Notes: generated from the letters alone by a model not told the origin. A DNA stretch of 64,000 bases from Saprospiraceae bacterium (GCA_958295895.1 CATQHI010000001.1:124001-188000); one strand, 5' to 3'; shown: positions 16,531 through 25,132, counted from the stretch's first letter. Numbers and translations: made by a program.

Positions 16531-17374
16531 CAAGTACGGCAAAGTGATCCGAGGCATAGCGGCGGTTGATGGCGTCGGTCAGGGTAGCAAACTTTAGTAC
16601 CTCTACGCCGGGGGAGACCATGATGTAGTCAATCCTGCGCTCTGCCGGTGTAGCGTAGTCGAAGCCGGTGAAGGTCCCGGCCGGGCCCAGGCGAATAGGG
16701 GCGGCGGAAAAGGCATCGGTCATCGCTGCGGTAAACACGGCGATCGGTTCGCTCTCCGGCGTCAGGTTCAGATCTCCCGTGAGTACGATCGGGAGGCTGT
16801 CCGGACTTAGTGAGTCGATCATCTTTAGAATCAACGCGGCGCTATTTACCCGTGCCTGCTCCCCTACGTGGTCGAAGTGGGTGTTGAAGGCCATGAAGGA
16901 CCGCCCACTTTCCCGGTCGGTAAAGCGGCCGTAGGTGCAAATACGCGGCAGGGTCGCATCCCAGCCCACCGAGACGGTATCCGGGGTGGGGGAGAGCCAG
17001 AAGGTGCCCGTATCGCTGACCGTAAAGCGGTCTGAGCGGTAAAACAGCGCCGAATATTCCCCGGCATTACCGCCCTCGCGGCCCTCCCCGATGTGCTCGT
17101 AGCCGGTCAGGTGCTCCGCCAGCCATTCTAACTGTGACGGTAGCACCTCCTGAGTCCCGAGAATATCCGGGGCGTGGAACAGTACCTGGCTGGCCAAAAA
17201 CTCCCGTCGGTAGGGCCAGGCATCGGCGCTATCGCTGGCTACGTCGAGGCGGATGTTGTAGGACATGACGGTTAGCTCGTCGTCCGTCGCCTCGTTCGAC
17301 CCGCCTTGCACCTGCGCGCCCGCCCAGAGCCATATGCAGAGGAGAAAGAGTAGGAGGTAGTGGTGCTTGTTCAT
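16502..17374 (-). CDS. Secreted endonuclease/exonuclease/phosphatase family protein
   Basis: A 290-residue exported member of the EEP fold. After a signal peptide (MNKHHYLLLFLLCIWLWAGAQ) come VMSYNIRLDV (Asn), DILGTQEVL (catalytic Glu near residue 75), FMAFNTHFDHVG (His/Asp near 165), VLTGDLNLTPES (Asp/Asn near 200) and the final IDYIMVS and ASDHFAVLA (Asp-His). These are the full active-site set of the family. Export suggests a role in nutrient or extracellular nucleic acid or phosphoester breakdown. It converges on eboF with a 29-base overlap. Confidence 0.9.
   Translation of the reverse strand: MNKHHYLLLFLLCIWLWAGAQVQGGSNEATDDELTVMSYNIRLDVASDSADAWPYRREFLASQVLFHAPDILGTQEVLPSQLEWLAEHLTGYEHIGEGREGGNAGEYSALFYRSDRFTVSDTGTFWLSPTPDTVSVGWDATLPRICTYGRFTDRESGRSFMAFNTHFDHVGEQARVNSAALILKMIDSLSPDSLPIVLTGDLNLTPESEPIAVFTAAMTDAFSAAPIRLGPAGTFTGFDYATPAERRIDYIMVSPGVEVLKFATLTDAINRRYASDHFAVLATLHLRPRP
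16506..16524 (+). repeat. Exact copy of the 19-base dispersed word (ends of eboF and exonuclease gene)
   Basis: Reads GGGCGGGGTCGCAGGTGCA, an exact match to the consensus. It encodes the last residues of EboF (Gly-Gly-Val-Ala-Gly-Ala) and, on the other strand, the last residues of the converging phosphatase (LHLRPRP). Confidence 0.85.
17307..17325 (-). repeat. Near-exact copy of the 19-base dispersed word (signal peptide region)
   Basis: On the minus strand reads GGGCGGGCGCGCAGGTGCA, 18 of 19 positions, encoding part of the signal peptide end (Trp-Ala-Gly-Ala-Gln-Val-Gln). Confidence 0.65.
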
Positions 17375-17459
17375 AGGCGATAGCGGTGTTTGTCTGGGCT
17401 AAGGTAATGCAACCCTGTCCGCGGGGCGTCGTCATTATAGCAACCTTACCTCCTTACTT

Positions 17460-18209
17460 ATGCGCTCAATCTACCTATTTGCCTGTCTCATCTGCTGGTT
17501 ACCCAATGCAGATGGACAGTCTACCCTAGAACGTGATATTCTAGAGCAGGACAGCCTCTTCTGGCTAGCGTACAACCGCTGTGAGCTGGAGACCTTCGGC
17601 AACTTTTTAGCCGAGGACCTCGAATTTTACCACGACAAGGGGGGGCTCACCCGTACGCGTGACAGTCTGGTGGCGGGGTTTAGCCGCGGGCTGTGCGCAA
17701 CCGGAAGTAACCAGGTGGAGCGCCGGGTAGTCGAGGGTAGCGTGGTGCTCTATCCGATCAGCGATTACGGGGCCTACCTGCGCGGCGCGCATACCTTTCA
17801 CACGCTAGTGGATGGTAAGGAAGTCGGTGGGGTAGAGGAGGCACAGTTCGCCCACCTGTGGACACGGGAGAACGGCCGCTGGGTGATGTCGCGCGTAGTC
17901 AGCTACGACCACTATCCGCAGGAAACAGCCGTAGCAGAAGTTGCGGTGCCAGAGGCCATACTGCGCACCTACGTAGGAGAGTACGAAGCACCACAGACCG
18001 GTACGGTAAACGTAACGCTGGTAGCGGGTCAACTGCAGCTACAATCCGGGGAAATGCGATTTACGTTGGATCCGCTGACTGAGACCACCTTCGCGGTCGC
18101 CAGCCGGCCCCTGATCTTTGAGTTTGTAACCACAGCAGGTGGGCAAGCGACTACCCTCCGGGTACGGGAGAACGGCAACCTCGTGGAGGAGGCTAGACGA
18201 GTGGACTAG
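17460..18209 (+). CDS. Secreted NTF2-like (DUF4440-type) protein
   Basis: A 249-residue protein with an N-terminal signal peptide ending in NADGQ. Residues about 22-140 look like a SnoaL/NTF2-like DUF4440 domain: LFWLAYNRCELETFGNFLAEDLEFYHD and the FAHLWTRENGRWVMSRVVSYDH ending are typical of that cone-shaped fold. A C-terminal beta-rich segment (EYEAPQTGTVNVTLVAGQLQ) resembles the domain often found after beta-lactamase-like proteins. Function is unknown. It is divergent from the phosphatase gene (85-base gap) and overlaps the end of trhO by 17 bases. Confidence 0.75.
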   Translation: MRSIYLFACLICWLPNADGQSTLERDILEQDSLFWLAYNRCELETFGNFLAEDLEFYHDKGGLTRTRDSLVAGFSRGLCATGSNQVERRVVEGSVVLYPISDYGAYLRGAHTFHTLVDGKEVGGVEEAQFAHLWTRENGRWVMSRVVSYDHYPQETAVAEVAVPEAILRTYVGEYEAPQTGTVNVTLVAGQLQLQSGEMRFTLDPLTETTFAVASRPLIFEFVTTAGGQATTLRVRENGNLVEEARRVD

Positions 18210-19245
18210 CACTAACTGCTTCGCCGGACGGCATAGCCTTACCGTACCGCTGCCCGTTGAATGTCTTACTGGGCGCTAACCGAGCCTGCTCCTCCACCGG
18301 TAGCTCCGTGAAGTCGCGACACTCTGCCGAGCAGCAGTCGTGGTACTCCGCCGCGCAACTGTCGCACTGAATGAACAGGATATGACAGGCCTTATTTCTA
18401 CAGTCGAGCTGCCGGTCGCCGGGCCGGCCGCACTGCTGGCAGTGACTTACGACGTCGTCCGTGATGCGCTCACCGAGCCGCTCGTCGAAGACGAAGTTCT
18501 TACCCACGTACTTCTTCTCCAGCCCCTCCCGCTCGCACTGCCGGGCGTACTCGATGATGCCGCCGTCGACCATGCTCACCCGCTCGAAGCCCCGGTGGAG
18601 GTAGTAGGCACTGGCCTTCTCACAGCGGATGCCGCCGGTGCAGTACATGACGATCTCACGGTCCTTTTTGTCCTCCAGCAGTTCCTCCACCACGGGCAGG
18701 ATGTCACGAAAGTTCGTCACCTCCGGACGGATGGCCCCCGCGAAGTAGCCGACCGCGCTCTCGTAGTGGTTGCGCATGTCGACGACGATGGTATCGTTCC
18801 GGTCCAGCAGCTCGTTGACCTGCCGGGCATTCAGGTGGCGGCCGCGCTTGGTAACGTCAAAGGTGGCATCGTCGAGCCCGTCGGCCACGATCTTCGGCCG
18901 TACCCGCACGATGAGCTTGAGGAAAGATTTAGCCCGGGCCTCGATGGCGATGTTGAGGCGGGTATCCTTTAGAAAGGGTACGCTATACAGCGCCTCGCGA
19001 AAAGCTTCCAAGCGTGGGGAGGGGACGCTGAACTGCCCGTTGATGCCCTCGGTGGCTATATAAATACGCCCTAGCACCCCGAACTCCGACCAGCGGGCGT
19101 AGCAGGCATCCCGAAAAGCCTGGGGATCGGCGATGTGGGCGTAGCGGTAGAAGGAGAGCGTGGTGCGGGGCTCGGTCTCGGCGTCCAGCCGGGCCTGGAG
19201 GTCCTCACGGGAGAGGAGGTTGCGGAGTTCGTGGCTGCGGTCCAT
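18193..19245 (-). CDS. trhO: tRNA uridine(34) hydroxylase (rhodanese-like)
   Basis: A 350-residue member of the TrhO/YceA family, which hydroxylates U34 in some tRNAs using oxygen. The rhodanese domain holds the loop VMYCTGGIRCEKAS near residue 199 with the essential cysteine. The N-terminal acylphosphatase-like part includes GIYIATEGINGQ. The C-terminal tail is Cys-rich (CQQCGRPGDRQLDC, CDSCAAEYHDCCS), as in long Bacteroidota and Bacillota versions, suggesting metal binding. ATG 19245 is chosen because it follows a TATCTTTG promoter box by about 9 bases; a longer reading would enter the neighbouring DUF5691 gene. Confidence 0.93.
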   Translation of the reverse strand: MDRSHELRNLLSREDLQARLDAETEPRTTLSFYRYAHIADPQAFRDACYARWSEFGVLGRIYIATEGINGQFSVPSPRLEAFREALYSVPFLKDTRLNIAIEARAKSFLKLIVRVRPKIVADGLDDATFDVTKRGRHLNARQVNELLDRNDTIVVDMRNHYESAVGYFAGAIRPEVTNFRDILPVVEELLEDKKDREIVMYCTGGIRCEKASAYYLHRGFERVSMVDGGIIEYARQCEREGLEKKYVGKNFVFDERLGERITDDVVSHCQQCGRPGDRQLDCRNKACHILFIQCDSCAAEYHDCCSAECRDFTELPVEEQARLAPSKTFNGQRYGKAMPSGEAVSASPLV

Positions 19246-19254
19246 AAGCGGGGG

Positions 19255-19262
19255 CAAAGATA
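19255..19262 (-). promoter_or_regulatory. Bacteroidota -7 box for trhO
   Basis: TATCTTTG on the minus strand, an exact TAnnTTTG box. Transcription would begin about five bases before the ATG at 19245, so the mRNA would be nearly leaderless. Confidence 0.65.
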
Positions 19263-20759
19263 CTACGCCCGGTGTAGCTCCCGCCGGAAGGCCGTCGTCT
19301 GCAACAATTCCGTAGCCAGCTTCCCAAAGGCATCGTAGCGCTCCGTAGTAGCGTGCAGTTGCTGCCGTAGCCAGGCGAAGGTGTCGACGTGCACCAGCGG
19401 GATCGCCTGTTTCCACTGCCGGGTTAGCTCGCGCTGTAGATCGTAGTCGAGCTGCTGGGCACGAAGCCCGTCGATCAAATGAGACACGATAGCTCGGCTC
19501 AGTCGTTCGGACCAGGGGGTAGTGCGACCCAGCGCCAACAGACGGGGGAGGCTACGTAGCTGCAGGGCATTCGGGGTCTTGGTTAGTAGCTCGTCGTACA
19601 GCGCATGGAAGTCAGCGGGTGGTAATAGTCGCATGACTTCCGTACCCGTGGCGGCAGGAAAGCCGGCGGGCTGCTCCAGGATCAGGAATTTGGCGAACTC
19701 TAGTACCGTCCGGGCCTCTTGGTAGGTTATGATGGCCCGCGCTGCATCGCGTAGTTCGAGTGGCTTGAGATTTAGCCAGAAGGCTGGCAGGGGTAGGGTA
19801 GTGAGCTCCGCCCAACTCTCGGGGGGTAGGGTACGCAGCAGCCGCTGCGGTAGCGTATCCGGTGCTTTTGTAGTGCCATACGTAGCCAAAAGCTCCTTCA
19901 GCTCCCCCTTAGGTAGCACCCGGTTGAAGTCACCCCACTCGGACACCACCGCCCGGGCGATCCGGTTAAAGTCTACCACCGTAGTCGGCTCCCGGGCCAG
20001 CAGGAGCAGCTCAGTGACGGCGCGGCGCACTCCCTTGCGCTTGGGTAGCAGGACTTCACGGAGCCAGGGCCAGTCGGCGGGGGTGAGGCCCGTGCGTAGT
20101 CCCTGCACTAGCGCTTCCTGATTGCGGGGGCTCTGCTGCGGCCAGTCGGCAGCCAGGGCATTCCGGGCGGCGGTGGCGTCAATACGGCGCCAGCGGGTGA
20201 GTAGACTAGCCTTCCCGGCGGGCTGCTCCTCGCGGTGGTAGGCGGCGGAGTAGTCGTAGCCGGACAGTAGGGCGGACCAGTCGGGGTGCCGCTGGGCCAG
20301 CCACTTCCCCCTTTCGCCACTAGCCTCCAGGCACTGCTGGGCAAACTCCGGTGCGTCATCCAGGAGGGCGGCGGCGCGCGGGTGCAACGCGGGTAGCAGG
20401 GCAGGAGGCACGTAGGTCCCGCGTTCCAGCACAGTTGCAATTCCTTCCACTAGTAGATTAGGGTAGGTGCCCTCGAGGATGAGTTGCAGGCCCCGGGCGA
20501 GGCGCGGACTGGGAGCAGGTCGTGTCTCTGGAGGGGACTGCCGGGCTGTGTTGTCGCGCTCGTGGGTGGGTCGTTCGCTGAAACGGTGCAGCCGTTCGGT
20601 GATGCCCAGTGCGGCGAGTAGGCGCTCGGCGTCGTCGGCCGTAGGGTCGATCGCATCCAGGCTATCGAGCCACGCCCCGATTTTGGGAACGAGCTCACGA
20701 CGGGCCGTGCCGAGAGTAAGTGCGCGGAGCAGATCAGTGTAGGTGGGTGCAGGAATCAT
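19263..20759 (-). CDS. DUF5691 domain-containing protein
   Basis: A 498-residue protein resembling the DUF5691 family: TYTDLLRALTLGTAR at the start, the WLAQRHPDWSALL segment, LLTRWRRIDATAARNALAADWP, then helical repeats rich in Leu/Arg/Pro. It appears to be an all-helical repeat protein with no catalytic motif that I recognise. Relatives usually lie beside SWIM zinc-finger, MoxR ATPase and von Willebrand A genes, none of which is seen here. ATG 20759 is preferred because longer readings overlap the divergent secreted protein gene and give non-homologous sequence. The family assignment is made from memory of the sequence pattern. Confidence 0.65.
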   Translation of the reverse strand: MIPAPTYTDLLRALTLGTARRELVPKIGAWLDSLDAIDPTADDAERLLAALGITERLHRFSERPTHERDNTARQSPPETRPAPSPRLARGLQLILEGTYPNLLVEGIATVLERGTYVPPALLPALHPRAAALLDDAPEFAQQCLEASGERGKWLAQRHPDWSALLSGYDYSAAYHREEQPAGKASLLTRWRRIDATAARNALAADWPQQSPRNQEALVQGLRTGLTPADWPWLREVLLPKRKGVRRAVTELLLLAREPTTVVDFNRIARAVVSEWGDFNRVLPKGELKELLATYGTTKAPDTLPQRLLRTLPPESWAELTTLPLPAFWLNLKPLELRDAARAIITYQEARTVLEFAKFLILEQPAGFPAATGTEVMRLLPPADFHALYDELLTKTPNALQLRSLPRLLALGRTTPWSERLSRAIVSHLIDGLRAQQLDYDLQRELTRQWKQAIPLVHVDTFAWLRQQLHATTERYDAFGKLATELLQTTAFRRELHRA

Positions 20760-20826
20760 GGGTGAAGCCAAGGTAAGGGCACCGCCCCACTCAACGAATA
20801 GTCCGCTGCGTGGGTTAGGTTTGACT

Positions 20827-21273
20827 ATGAAGGCTTCCCTCCTGCTCCTACTGTCGCTACCTGCCGTCCTTTTCTCCCAAACGTCCCTCGACGGACTCTG
20901 GGAGGGCACCATGACGGTCGGCGGCATCTACTCCAACGAGGCCCTGCCCATGCAGCTCTACATCACTACGGAAGGTAGCGAGGTGAAGGGGCGCAGCTAC
21001 GTCACGCTACCGGACGGTGAAATTCTGCGCATGGACCTGAGCGGCTACCTCTACGGCGACCGGTCGATACAACTCGTAGAGATGTCCTTCGCCGGCGACC
21101 CCGCCAACGACATCATGCCGGAGTTCAGCCGCCAGTACCAGATCGTGTACCGCCCCGATATTTGGAATAGCGAGCTAAGGGGGTACTGGCAAGAGGTGAC
21201 CGATCTGACCTTCAGTGACGGACGCCGCATGGGCCGTATGACCCTATCGAAACAGAAGCGGGACGGCGCCTGA
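20827..21273 (+). CDS. Small secreted protein of unknown function
   Basis: A 148-residue protein with a clear signal peptide (MKASLLLLLSLPAVLFSQ). The mature part is predicted beta-rich, starting SLDGLWEGTMTVGGIYSNEALPM, a pattern seen in lipocalin-like or DUF4488-type Bacteroidota secreted proteins. I do not recognise a defined family. It is divergent from the DUF5691 gene, with 67 bases between, and converges on the next gene. Confidence 0.65.
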   Translation: MKASLLLLLSLPAVLFSQTSLDGLWEGTMTVGGIYSNEALPMQLYITTEGSEVKGRSYVTLPDGEILRMDLSGYLYGDRSIQLVEMSFAGDPANDIMPEFSRQYQIVYRPDIWNSELRGYWQEVTDLTFSDGRRMGRMTLSKQKRDGA

Positions 21274-21287
21274 ATCTCTGTAGCAAG

Positions 21288-21869
21288 TTAATAGACCCGC
21301 TTCCGCTCCGTCTGTAGCAACCCCTCGATCGCCTCATGCACCCGCCGCGCCTTCTGCGGCCGCCAGGTGAGACCGTCGAGGACCTGCCCGTAGTGCACGT
21401 ATTTATCTAGTCCCGCACCTGACATTTCATCGGCCACGTGGTCGAGCACGTTGATCATGGCGATCCAGCCCCCGGCGTCGGTCACCTCCTGATACCACTC
21501 CTCGTAGTAGTCATCGGCGTCGGAGTGAAAGTTGAGTACGCCCTCCATGATGAGGATGTAATCCTTGATGCCTTCGGCGACCAGGTAGTCGATCACCTCC
21601 CGCTTGAGGTGCATGGAGTCGTTGTGCAGCGCATCGTTCCACTCCCCGATCAGCTCGATGATGGCGTAGCGGTCGTCGTAGTCGACAAAGAGAATCTTCA
21701 GGTACAGCGTCTCCGATCCGAACTCGTCCCACTGCGGATGTAGCAAATAATTGTACACTTTATTAGTGTAGTCAAACTCGCTGTACTTCCGCCCGTAAAA
21801 GGGGGAGGCAGAGTCGTCCTCGGCGCGGTAGCGGTCTCGCCACTGGAAGTGGGGTTCTATGTCGTGCAT
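21288..21869 (-). CDS. Conserved hypothetical protein (Bacteroidota)
   Basis: A 193-residue acidic, aromatic-rich cytoplasmic protein with no signal or membrane segment. The segments LYLKILFVDYDDRYAIIELIGEWNDA and IKDYILIMEGVLNFHSD suggest an alternating alpha/beta fold. I do not recognise the family. It starts 20 bases after the msrA stop and is probably the last gene of the gpmI-msrA side of the operon, though no functional link to either can be seen. Confidence 0.7.
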   Translation of the reverse strand: MHDIEPHFQWRDRYRAEDDSASPFYGRKYSEFDYTNKVYNYLLHPQWDEFGSETLYLKILFVDYDDRYAIIELIGEWNDALHNDSMHLKREVIDYLVAEGIKDYILIMEGVLNFHSDADDYYEEWYQEVTDAGGWIAMINVLDHVADEMSGAGLDKYVHYGQVLDGLTWRPQKARRVHEAIEGLLQTERKRVY

Positions 21870-21889
21870 AGTAGAATAGTCGCCGCGAT

Positions 21890-22606
21890 CTATTGATACT
21901 CTGGTTTAAGGATGTCCGAAAACTCCTTCATCACCTTCTCCACCTTCGGCCGGCTCACGCTCTGTACGTAGCCCTGATTAGGGTTGTTGGGGTTTTCGTA
22001 GTAGTTCTGGTGGTATTCCTCGGCCACCCAGAAGTGGATGGGGTCTTCAATGGTAGTGGCGATGGGCTTGTCGAATTTACCACTGGCGGTGAGGGCCTTA
22101 ATCTTGGCTTCTGCCTCCTGGCGCTGCTCGTCGGTGATTGGGAAGATGGCGGAGCGGTACTGGGGGCCGACGTCGGGGCCCTGGCGGTTGAGCTGAGTGG
22201 GGTCGTGGGCGACGAAGAAGATGTCGAGTAGCTTATCGTAGGTGATCACTTTTGGATCGTAGTACACCACTACGGCCTCCGCGTGGCCGCTGGTGCCGGT
22301 GTTGCTGTCGGCGTAGGTGGGGTTCTCCTTTTTTCCGCCAGCGTAGCCGCTGTAAGCATCGAGCACCCCCTGAATACGGGTGAAGGAGGCCTCCGTACAC
22401 CAGAAACAGCCGCCGGCAAAGTAGGCCTTTTCGGCGCCGGGGTACTTGGCGTCGAGCTCGTCGATGCTGATGCCCCCGGCCAGCGCCTCCTCACCGGGTT
22501 GGGTGCTGGTACTGGCGGCAGGGGTAGTCTCGGAAGTGGTGGTACGCTGACTGTCGCAGGCGAAGAAAGCCAGGGTGAGCAGCAGTGTAAGGAGGAGAGA
22601 TTTCAT
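21890..22606 (-). CDS. msrA: Peptide-methionine (S)-S-oxide reductase, lipoprotein form
   Basis: A 238-residue enzyme that reduces methionine S-sulfoxide in damaged proteins. The active site YFAGGCFWCTEASF lies near residue 63. The N-terminus MKSLLLTLLLTLAFFAC is a lipobox, so this copy is envelope-anchored and would protect exported proteins, unlike the usual cytoplasmic MsrA. The C-terminal GYVQSVSRPKVEK is usual for the family. The EEYHQNYYENP segment is characteristic of the core fold. Only the A-type domain is present, with no MsrB fusion. Confidence 0.95.
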   Translation of the reverse strand: MKSLLLTLLLTLAFFACDSQRTTTSETTPAASTSTQPGEEALAGGISIDELDAKYPGAEKAYFAGGCFWCTEASFTRIQGVLDAYSGYAGGKKENPTYADSNTGTSGHAEAVVVYYDPKVITYDKLLDIFFVAHDPTQLNRQGPDVGPQYRSAIFPITDEQRQEAEAKIKALTASGKFDKPIATTIEDPIHFWVAEEYHQNYYENPNNPNQGYVQSVSRPKVEKVMKEFSDILKPEYQ

Positions 22607-22688
22607 GTCTCGGTCGGATTTATATTCCCCTAAAACACGGTACGCCCTCTTTAGTTAAGACTCGATTTGGCCTACCCGTCGGACGGTC

Positions 22689-24227
22689 CTAAGCCAGCAG
22701 ACTCACCCCCGTCATCGCCGGCGGCTGCGAAACACCCAGGAAGCGGAGCAGCGTAGGAGCCACATCTCCTAATTTTCCATCCGTTCGTAGCCTAACCTCG
22801 GACTCGGCTGGGCCCACGTACACCACCGGCACCGGATTCGTGGTGTGCGCCGTATTCGGACTACCATCCTCGTTGATCATGACGTCCGAGTTGCCGTGGT
22901 CGGCGATGACCAGGGTGTGGTAGCCGTGCCTACCGGCGGTAGTCAGTAGGCGTCCCAGGCACTCGTCGACAACCTCGGCCGCGCGAATAGCAGCCGACAT
23001 GATACCTGTATGCCCTACCATATCGGTATTGGCGTAGTTGAGGCAGATGAAGTCCGGTGCGTTGGTTTCGATGTCGCGGATGATCGCATCGGTGACTCCG
23101 TACACACTCATCTCCGGTTTTTCATCGTAGGTCTCTACGTCGCGGGGGGAGTCGATGAGGATGCGCCGTTCGCCGGGAAAGGTATCCTCCTGTCCGCCGC
23201 TAAAGAAGAAGGTAACGTGGGCATACTTTTCGGTCTCGGCAATGCGCACCTGGGTCTTACCCGCCTCACTGACTACTTGCCCCATTGTCTTAGTCAGGTC
23301 TTCCGGGGTGAAGAGCACCTCTACATTCGTATACTTGTCGTCGTACTGCGTTAGGCAGATGTAGTGCAGGTCAGGAATCTTATGCATCTGCTGCTCCGGA
23401 AAGTCCTCCTGCGTAAGTGCCCGGGTGATCTGCCGGGGCCGGTCGGTACGGAAGTTAAAGCAGATGACTACATCGCCGGGCTGGATGATGGCCACCGGCT
23501 CGTCCGCCTCATCCGTAAGGATCAGTGGGTGGAGGAACTCGTCGGTCGTGCCGGCATCGTAGTGTGCCCGCACGGCGGCTAGAATATCCTGGGTCCGTTG
23601 CCCGCGCCCGTTCACCATGGCATGGTAGGCCTCCGCAATGCGTTCCCAGCGGGTGTCGCGGTCCATGGCGTAGAAGCGGCCGGTGACGGTAGCTAGTTTG
23701 GTGGGTTGCTCCTCCAGGTGGGCCAGCAGGGTGGTGAGAAAACCGAGCCCGGAATCAGGTGCTACGTCCCGGCCGTCGGTAAAGGCGTGGATGAAAATCT
23801 TTTCGTTGCCTGCCTCCGTAGCGATGTCAGTCAGTCGTAGCAGGTGATTGATGTGGCTGTGGACGCCCCCGTCGCTCAGCAGCCCCATCAGGTGCACGGC
23901 CTTATCATTTTGGCGTGCGTAGCGTAGGGCGTCCTGTAGCTGCGTCATTTTTTGCAATTCCCCCTCCCGGATAGCCTTATTGATACGGGCAAAACTCTGG
24001 TACACCACCCGGCCGGCCCCGATGTTGAGGTGACCGACCTCGGAGTTGCCCATCTGTCCCTCCGGAAGGCCGACCTGTTCGCCGTAGGTGACTAAGGTGG
24101 CGTGGGGGCAGTCGCGGTAGATGCGGTCGAAGGTGGGGGTACGGGCCTGGGCGAGGGCATCGGCGGCGGGGCGGGTGCCTAGTCCCCAGCCGTCGAGGAT
24201 GACTAGTAGGGTACGGGAGGGTTGCAT
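22689..24227 (-). CDS. gpmI: 2,3-bisphosphoglycerate-independent phosphoglycerate mutase
   Basis: A 512-residue glycolytic enzyme converting 3- to 2-phosphoglycerate, manganese dependent. Hallmarks are LLVILDGWGLG at the start, the phosphoserine loop MGNSEVGHLNIGAGRV near residue 60, the HSHINHL and AFTDGRDVAP segments, and the second metal cluster NYANTDMVGHTG and IADHGNSDVM. The length is typical. The Bacteroidota-like -7 variant TACCTTCG lies a few bases upstream of its ATG. An intergenic repeat (24261-24321) sits behind that. Confidence 0.97.
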   Translation of the reverse strand: MQPSRTLLVILDGWGLGTRPAADALAQARTPTFDRIYRDCPHATLVTYGEQVGLPEGQMGNSEVGHLNIGAGRVVYQSFARINKAIREGELQKMTQLQDALRYARQNDKAVHLMGLLSDGGVHSHINHLLRLTDIATEAGNEKIFIHAFTDGRDVAPDSGLGFLTTLLAHLEEQPTKLATVTGRFYAMDRDTRWERIAEAYHAMVNGRGQRTQDILAAVRAHYDAGTTDEFLHPLILTDEADEPVAIIQPGDVVICFNFRTDRPRQITRALTQEDFPEQQMHKIPDLHYICLTQYDDKYTNVEVLFTPEDLTKTMGQVVSEAGKTQVRIAETEKYAHVTFFFSGGQEDTFPGERRILIDSPRDVETYDEKPEMSVYGVTDAIIRDIETNAPDFICLNYANTDMVGHTGIMSAAIRAAEVVDECLGRLLTTAGRHGYHTLVIADHGNSDVMINEDGSPNTAHTTNPVPVVYVGPAESEVRLRTDGKLGDVAPTLLRFLGVSQPPAMTGVSLLA

Positions 24228-24260
24228 GGGGCGAAGGTAGTAGCTTCGGTCACAAGTAAA

Positions 24261-24321
24261 AACTCCGTGAACCTCTGCGCATACCTCCGTGCACTTCCGT
24301 AAGGAAGTTCTGTGGTGAGCC
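24261..24321. repeat. CTCTGTG-type intergenic repeat, copy 2
   Basis: Contains CTCCGTGAACCTCTGCG and ends TTCTGTGGTGAGCC. It is a diverged relative of 8099-8155 with the same order of units. It lies between the starts and ends of gpmI and the DUF92 gene. Confidence 0.6.
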
Positions 24322-24328
24322 TATGACG

Positions 24329-25075
24329 TCAAGTAAGTACGAGGTAGGCCACCAGGGTCATTAATGCGATCGATAGCAGATTAACCAGATCATTAGTCAT
24401 CCAGGGCAGGCCATAGGCGAGGTGGCCGTGGGGGCGGGGCGTATCGGAGAGGCCCGCCGCCGGTCCGTTGTCGTAGCGAGCTTGCAGCGCCGCGCCGAGC
24501 ACGGAGTCGACCAGCATGCCCAGGAATCCGAAGCCGGTGACGGTGAGCCAGTCCGTCGGGGAAAACGAAGGGAGGAGCAGGAAACCAAGCGTTGCGATGA
24601 GCGCTGCACCTGCGGCCCCGCCCCCGGTGCCGCTCTGACTGACGCCCCCGCTCAGTCCGGGAGGGACGCGCCGCCAGCGGAGTACGTCGTAGGTGGGTTG
24701 GCGGACGTACTTGCCGATTTCGCTGGCCCAGGTGTCGGAGGTGGCTACGGACATGCTGACCAGGAGGAGGATGGGGGGAAGGCCTAGGAGTGCGACCAGG
24801 CCGTACACGCCTCCGTTGCAGAGAACCTGCACCACATCGCGGGCCTGCCGGTCTTTGCGGTCACCGGCATCCGCTTCGACCGGAAGGAGGCGGCCGATGA
24901 GGGTGCTGCTGAGGAAGAAGGTGAGAAGGGGTAGGAGCCAGCTAGCGCCGCGGGTGATGATGACGATGGCTCCCAGGCTTACCGCCGTGAGGGCTGCCAG
25001 CGCGGTTAGGCTTTTGCGGGTAACGCTTAGGTAGCAGAAGGCGACTGCCAGGAGTAGCCAGACGGTGTAGATCAT
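24329..25075 (-). CDS. DUF92 family membrane protein
   Basis: A 248-residue integral membrane protein with six or so hydrophobic segments. The signature GLSGGVSQSGTGGGAAGAA near residue 140 corresponds to the family pattern G-T-N-G-G-V-S followed by a small-residue stretch; here that stretch is coded by a copy of the 19-base word. The DTWASEIGKYV and DSVLGAALQARYD motifs are also typical. DUF92 proteins include the VTE6-type phytyl-phosphate kinases and TMEM19-like proteins, so a polyprenyl phosphate-related role is possible. Start at 25075 gives the membrane N-terminus MIYTVWLLLAVAF. Confidence 0.85.
   Translation of the reverse strand: MIYTVWLLLAVAFCYLSVTRKSLTALAALTAVSLGAIVIITRGASWLLPLLTFFLSSTLIGRLLPVEADAGDRKDRQARDVVQVLCNGGVYGLVALLGLPPILLLVSMSVATSDTWASEIGKYVRQPTYDVLRWRRVPPGLSGGVSQSGTGGGAAGAALIATLGFLLLPSFSPTDWLTVTGFGFLGMLVDSVLGAALQARYDNGPAAGLSDTPRPHGHLAYGLPWMTNDLVNLLSIALMTLVAYLVLT
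24605..24623 (-). repeat. Exact copy of the 19-base dispersed word (in DUF92 gene)
   Basis: On the minus strand reads GGGCGGGGCCGCAGGTGCA, exact. It encodes Gly-Gly-Ala-Ala-Gly-Ala within a conserved membrane segment. Confidence 0.85.
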
Positions 25076-25091
25076 GCTCGCTGCGCTCGTC

Positions 25092-25132
25092 GCAGCCGGA
25101 GGCTGCATTGTACTGGCGCTGCCGGAGGCAGC
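25092..25132. repeat. Pair of GGA-loop hairpins
   Basis: Two small perfect hairpins, GCAGCC-GGA-GGCTGC (25092-25106) and GCTGCC-GGA-GGCAGC (25118-25132), each followed by ATT and TACTG. They lie between the start of the DUF92 gene and the end of the next gene on the same strand. The neighbouring GCTCGCTGCGCTC (25076-25088) is the complement of the word at 8164-8176. Confidence 0.65.

Noticed and set aside
25092-25132. A CRISPR array
   Set aside because: Only two short hairpin units; no spacer of usual length and no cas gene in the window.
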